A DNA stretch of 64,000 nt from CAZWRV01 sp964636325 (GTDB taxonomy: Bacteria > Verrucomicrobiota > Lentisphaeria > Victivallales > GWF2-50-93). Location: assembly GCA_964636325.1 (NCBI GenBank), contig CAZWRV010000027.1:3294-67293 (forward strand), given 5' to 3'. Under the pieces are notes generated by a model. That model did no database searches and had not been told where the DNA came from. It was given only the letters and a program-made list of their open reading frames with translations. Below, in pieces: positions 60,231 to 64,000 of this stretch. Position 1 is the first letter of the stretch. Every line of letters starts with the position of its first letter. The position numbers and the translations under genes are program-made.

Positions 60231-62609
60231 TCATTCTCTCCGGCCCGCCGGACAGCTTCTCATACAGCTTTCCAATATGCAGGTCCGGCACTTCATTATA
60301 GGATCCTTCTGCGCGCAGGCGGCGGCGATGTCATTTATGGTAATCCTGCGCCCCTGCGGCGGCTTCGCCGCGGTGTTGTTCCCGATAAGCGCCGGCCCCT
60401 CTTCCGGACAGAGGCTGTAGCGTTTAGACCAGTCGCAGCGGTGGCGTTCGATCTTCGGGATTTTCACCGAGGTGCTGTCCAGGCGTATCTCCATGCTCGC
60501 ACCGTCGCCCAAGGCGCCCATCGGGCACGAAGTCCGGCAGGAACCGCAATGCTTGCATAGTTCAAGGCCGCAGTCAACCTTGTCGCAGGGCAGTTCGGCG
60601 TCGGTGACGACAACGATACGCCTCTGGTGGGGGCCGTATTCGCATGTCAGGAGCGCGCCGCTCTCCCCGATCTGGCCGAGACCGGCCGCCGCCGCCTCGA
60701 CGGCGTTGCAGCGCGCGTCTGGAAGTTTGCCCCTGGGGGAGTCCACCATCGAACCGATGCCTAGCATGTCCTCGGTGGCGACAGCCTTGTAGCCCATGGC
60801 GCTCAGGCAGTTCGCCAGCCTGAAAGCCGCCAAGCGCAGCTCGAACTGCGTCTGATACTGCCAGAACGCGTATGTCCCTATCTGCTGAGTTTTTTTATCT
60901 CCTGAATTATCAATCAGTTCCATTGGGAAATGCATCCCGATGACGATGACTGAGCGCGCATCCTCGACATAGTATTCCGGGCCCCTTATCTTTTTCGCGG
61001 AATCCCTTTGGACGCTAGGCTGGAAGCTGCCGTGCGGCCCTGCCGACTCGTCCCTTACATATTCCCCCAGCTCGCCCTCGTCCACGTTTTTCCTGAGGTC
61101 TTCCACCGTCTTCTCGAAATCCTTTGCGCCCGCGACACCGAACAGCGAAACCAAGCTCTGCTCCGCAACGGATTCCAGCTTCCGCCTGAGCTCGCGCCCG
61201 GCAAGCTTCCTGCCTTTCGCGGCAGCGCCGAATTTCTGCGCCGCCGGCGTCGGATCGAGCGGCGCATCCGTCGTGATCGCGCCTGCAAGGACGTCCTTGC
61301 CGAACTCCGGCGTCTCAATTCCGCCGCCGTCCGCGCCGACTATTCCCAGCCCGGCCATCTCGCAAAGCCTGAATGCCTCTCCATGGACTGTGTAGGAGGC
61401 CGCATGGTATCCGCAGTCTTCGACGATCCTTGCCAACCTCAGAAGAACCTGATGCATAGTGACATATGCCGCATATCCGAATGGAGCCGACACCGATTCC
61501 CCCAAGCCGTTCTTGGCGCATAGATCCGACATGCCCGGCGGAAGACGCATCGCCACCGCGACAACTGTGCGCATTCCGGGCGCGTCCTTCAGGACCTTCC
61601 TGCCGGTCTCGGACTCGGTGTCCAGCGGGCCGACAAGGCAGATATCCATCCCCATTCGCACCGCCGCGGCGGAAATGTCGTCCCGCATCTTCCTCAGCGT
61701 CGGCATGCTGTCCGGATAGCGCCTGTTGATCCTGTTCTGGGCTATCATCTTATCCGAGCGTCCGAAGCTTGGTTTGTGCGTTCGCAGGTGCGGCGGCACG
61801 CAGAACTTCTGGCATACGCCGCGTTCGTGGCCCCTCGTCCCTTTGGCGGCGATCTCTTCCAGTATCTCCTTCTCGCCGACCTTCTCGTGCCTCTTCAGGT
61901 TTTCGGAGTTGAGGTCCAGGTTGAAATGCTCCGCCCAGGCGCAGCGCCACATGTTCTTGTTCGCATACCTGAAAGTCTTCCCGCCGATCTCAATCTCGTG
62001 CGGCTTTCCCAGCTCCTTCTTCAACGCGGAGGTCGGGCAGTGACGCACGCATTCCATGCACATGTCGCAGAGCTTCGGCCCGCCATACATGGGAGTCGGC
62101 ACAAGATCCGCGTCGGTCACGATCGAAATGAAGCGGCATCTGGCGCCGAATTCGGGAGTTATGGCAAGCCCCGACCACCCTATCTCCGCAAGACCAGCAG
62201 CAGCCGCCGCATGGATGTGCGAAAGATCAGGAGCGAAAAGGCTCGGGATTCCCTCGTATTTCCTGTAGCGCCAGATGTTGGACGACGCCACCGGAACCGC
62301 CTTGCAGCCGTTCTCGTGCAAAAGGCGCGACGTACGGTATGCGACATGATCCATAAGGCCGTTCTGATCCATCCAGCCGCCCGGACTGCGATCCTGCGGC
62401 TCCGGCTCACCGCCCATCTCCGTCCACGTGTCAGTGATATGTATCGCGCCCACGACCACCGTCTTAGAACCGGGGAGTATCGCCTGCGGACTCAGCAGGA
62501 ACGGCGCGTTCTTCCAGCGCGACACAGGCGCAAACCCCACAAGATCCATCCCCCCGTTCAAAATCTCCGCCTTCACCTTCTCCGTCAAAATCCTGTCCGA
62601 CATTTCCAT
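60231..62609 (-). CDS. Three-module QueG-like iron-sulfur protein
   Basis: A 792-residue protein made of three related modules. The first (about 1-290) has LVGFAPVSRW at its start, a QueG-like 'GLAEIGWSGLAITPEFGAR' segment and the 4Fe-4S motif CDMCMECVRHCPTSAL. The second (about 300-480) keeps the fold (MGMDICLVGPLD, MAGLGIVGADGG) but has no Fe-S motif. The third (about 520-780) has GLGQIGESGALLTCEYGPHQ, CKHCGSCRTSCPMGAL, and a further CRTCILESCMRSCP at the end. Such proteins resemble epoxyqueuosine reductase and reductive dehalogenase relatives. It lies six bases after an IclR gene. No cobalamin motif could be confirmed; the reaction is unknown. The start may be 62603. Confidence 0.7.
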   Translation of the reverse strand: MEMSDRILTEKVKAEILNGGMDLVGFAPVSRWKNAPFLLSPQAILPGSKTVVVGAIHITDTWTEMGGEPEPQDRSPGGWMDQNGLMDHVAYRTSRLLHENGCKAVPVASSNIWRYRKYEGIPSLFAPDLSHIHAAAAAGLAEIGWSGLAITPEFGARCRFISIVTDADLVPTPMYGGPKLCDMCMECVRHCPTSALKKELGKPHEIEIGGKTFRYANKNMWRCAWAEHFNLDLNSENLKRHEKVGEKEILEEIAAKGTRGHERGVCQKFCVPPHLRTHKPSFGRSDKMIAQNRINRRYPDSMPTLRKMRDDISAAAVRMGMDICLVGPLDTESETGRKVLKDAPGMRTVVAVAMRLPPGMSDLCAKNGLGESVSAPFGYAAYVTMHQVLLRLARIVEDCGYHAASYTVHGEAFRLCEMAGLGIVGADGGGIETPEFGKDVLAGAITTDAPLDPTPAAQKFGAAAKGRKLAGRELRRKLESVAEQSLVSLFGVAGAKDFEKTVEDLRKNVDEGELGEYVRDESAGPHGSFQPSVQRDSAKKIRGPEYYVEDARSVIVIGMHFPMELIDNSGDKKTQQIGTYAFWQYQTQFELRLAAFRLANCLSAMGYKAVATEDMLGIGSMVDSPRGKLPDARCNAVEAAAAGLGQIGESGALLTCEYGPHQRRIVVVTDAELPCDKVDCGLELCKHCGSCRTSCPMGALGDGASMEIRLDSTSVKIPKIERHRCDWSKRYSLCPEEGPALIGNNTAAKPPQGRRITINDIAAACAQKDPIMKCRTCILESCMRSCPAGRRE

Positions 62610-62615
62610 ATTCTC

Positions 62616-63386
62616 CTAATTTAATAGCTCCTTAAGCTGTGATGCCGCCTTCAATATCCCATCAACTATCGCGGCAGCCTTAACATCGTCGCACCTGAAG
62701 CGCGGCGCATAACATCCTAACGCCGCAATATTTTTCCCTGCCCCGCCCATGACCGGACATGCGAACGCGGATAGCCCTTCCGGCTCCCCGATCATCCTGC
62801 AGACACCTTCCCGCCGTATCCCCTCCAGCAGAGGCCGAAGCTTCGCCATGCTCGAAATCCCATCCCAGTTCTTCCCCGGCATCCCGTAGTGCCCTATTAT
62901 TCGAGTCAGCTCGGCCTCGTCTGAATATGCAGCCAGAACTCTGCCCGTCGGCGATTGGAAAATATTGTGATCCTCGATCTGATCCGTCAGAACCGATATC
63001 ACCCCTCTCGCCTCGGAGCGCATCACCACCTTCCGCCTGCCGTCGATCAGCGCCGCAAGAACCACGGACTCGCCGAGCTTCTCCGAAAGCCGGGACAGCT
63101 GCCGCCCAGCCTTCTCCATCCGTCCCTCGTCGAAAAAAATGTTCACCCGCATGATCGCCAGGCACTTCGGCCCGGGAACATACCGACCGTCCTCCCCCTG
63201 CCCCACAAAACCGCACGTCAGCATGCTCTTGACTATGTTGTAGGTCGAGTTCGGAAGCATGTCCATCTCGCGGGCAAGCTCGGAAAGCGACAGCCCCCCG
63301 GCCGACCTCCTTTCTATAGCTATCAGTTCAAGAAGCCTCAGCGCCTTCCTGACCGACTGCACCGGAATCTCCCTTTTTGTTTCCAT
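62616..63386 (-). CDS. IclR-family transcriptional regulator
   Basis: A 256-residue regulator. The N-terminal winged HTH (SVRKALRLLELIAIERRSAG, LSLSELAREMDMLPNSTYNI, VKSMLTCGFV) is followed by the GAF-like effector domain (ESVVLAALIDGRRKVVMRSEA, SPTGRVLAAYSDEAEL, GLSAFACPVMGGAGKNIAAL). IclR proteins usually respond to small organic acids and control one catabolic operon. AAAGGAA precedes ATG 63386. It is followed six bases later by the QueG-like gene, its likely target. The ligand cannot be deduced. Confidence 0.9.
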   Translation of the reverse strand: METKREIPVQSVRKALRLLELIAIERRSAGGLSLSELAREMDMLPNSTYNIVKSMLTCGFVGQGEDGRYVPGPKCLAIMRVNIFFDEGRMEKAGRQLSRLSEKLGESVVLAALIDGRRKVVMRSEARGVISVLTDQIEDHNIFQSPTGRVLAAYSDEAELTRIIGHYGMPGKNWDGISSMAKLRPLLEGIRREGVCRMIGEPEGLSAFACPVMGGAGKNIAALGCYAPRFRCDDVKAAAIVDGILKAASQLKELLN

Positions 63387-63757
63387 AATATAGAATTCCT
63401 TTCTGCATTGTAGGATAATCCGCCCTGCACGCATTGCAAGCACTGAAAATTATTTTTCTGCAAAAAAAAACAGGTCGGGGGTAATCCCTCAGTCTCTCCT
63501 CGGAGACAATCGGTGTCGGGGTCGGAATCGCTATCGGGGGCGAAGATATAAACTGGAAATCGATCCCGATTCAGATAGCGACCCCGAAAGCAAAGACTGA
63601 GGCATTACGGGAGGGAGGGCATGGATTAATGAATTGGTGGTGGGGATGCAGATTCAAAATATCATCAAAAACGTTTCCTTCATTCAGCCGCCTGTCCTCA
63701 ACATCCTCCTTCTTACCGCGTACTCCAAGTCCTCAAGGCGGCATTCTCATCGTATAT
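63387..63757. other. Non-coding stretch with an imperfect palindrome
   Basis: About 370 bases between the IclR gene and the CRISPR array. It includes the imperfect palindrome at 63481-63608 and otherwise no gene I can support. Confidence 0.5.
63481..63608. repeat. Imperfect palindromic repeat
   Basis: GTAATCCCTCAGTCT (63481-63495) matches the complement of AGACTGAGGCATTAC (63594-63608) with one mismatch. The inside has degenerate TCGGGGTCG and TCGCTATC units on both halves, as in a folded repeat element. Confidence 0.5.
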
Positions 63758-63923
63758 GTTTCAATCCACGCCCCCCACGTGGGAGGCGACCGCAGATGCA
63801 AGCAGCAGCAGCGCGCAAAACGGTTTCAATCCACGCCCCCCACGTGGGAGGCGACCGAATCCGGTCGCCAGCTCCGGCAGGATTGTGCCGGTTTCAATCC
63901 ACGCCCCCCACGTGGGAGGCGAC
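63758..63923 (-). CRISPR. Short CRISPR array, type I-C-like repeats (3 repeats, 2 spacers)
   Basis: Three identical 33-base repeats lie at 63758-63790, 63823-63855 and 63891-63923. They start GTTTCAATCCACGCC and end GTGGGAGGCGAC. Spacers are 32 bases (63791-63822) and 35 bases (63856-63890). On the minus strand the repeat ends GTGGATTGAAAC, the 3' end typical of type I-C repeats, so transcription is probably leftward. The AT-rich stretch at 63924-64000 would then be the leader. No cas gene is in the window. Confidence 0.9.
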
Positions 63924-64000
63924 AAGGCTATTTTAATAGCATAATATAGAGCCCGTCTATAAAAATATAAATATTTAACAGAGAAGGACTTGCATGCGCC

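Noticed and set aside
63629..63949. Three overlapping plus-strand frames at the right end
   Set aside because: They are translations of CRISPR repeats and spacers.

Overview
The window reads as a chromosome segment from a GC-rich diderm bacterium, most likely of the PVC superphylum (Lentisphaerota or a relative). The outer-envelope genes (LptF, RND efflux, lipoproteins, dTDP-sugar synthesis) point to a diderm. The MoxR/DUF58/BatA/DUF4175/DUF4159 cluster, PQQ-type beta-propeller, heparinase-like lyase and SGNH hydrolases are typical of that group from family knowledge. No rRNA or marker gene here fixes the taxonomy, so this placement is an inference.

Layout. 1-1318: RND efflux pair (minus). 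1420-5418: pyrK facing a minus operon of lipoprotein, folC, coiled-coil protein and rfbB. 5532-6988: tRNA-Leu, a truncated gene, tsaE and tRNA-Arg. 7074-10829: membrane glycosyltransferase, thiE and a TatD-like hydrolase. 11364-14404: the most unusual locus, a DUF2207-like membrane protein ending in eight HSAC-type tetrapeptides, followed with a 4-base overlap by a radical SAM/SPASM protein carrying an N-terminal PqqD-like domain; I read this as a candidate RiPP-like modification system. 14401-19413: six-gene minus operon (Gly/Met-rich protein, lptF, aroA, glycerate kinase, two paralogous lipoproteins). 19491-24971: Fe-S aldo-keto reductase, Na/Pi cotransporter, beta-propeller protein and asnA. 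25203-29750: clpC, mtfA and a PfkB kinase. 29900-31054: small regulator-like genes in AT-rich surroundings. 31151-47939: RNase R and the MoxR/Bat-type operon, with a heparinase-family gene lying between its HEAT and DUF4159 members. 48168-53819: panB, an AT-rich zinc-ribbon gene, a decayed Gfo/Idh/MocA pseudogene, a stand-alone sugar ABC ATPase and ribBA. 54175-59377: carbamate kinase, two SGNH hydrolases and an oversized medium-chain dehydrogenase. 59409-63386: secreted beta-sandwich protein and an IclR regulator with a three-module QueG-like iron-sulfur protein. 63758-63923: a three-repeat type I-C-like CRISPR array.

The non-coding DNA is rich in short repeats. These include a hairpin with a conserved loop and compensatory stem changes; heptamer arrays of the form NNANAAC abutting three start codons; 12-mer CGACAAAG arrays before thiE and panB; and hairpins that overlap or abut stop codons at five genes. 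A 238-base nested stem structure (53913-54150) between ribBA and carbamate kinase looks like an undescribed structured RNA or palindromic element.

Most core genes are ordinary housekeeping: pyrimidine, folate, thiamine, pantothenate, riboflavin, aromatic and asparagine synthesis, t6A modification and proteolysis. The features worth follow-up are the HSAC/radical SAM locus, the nested structure and the repeat families. All function calls rest on motifs read by eye; no database search was run.
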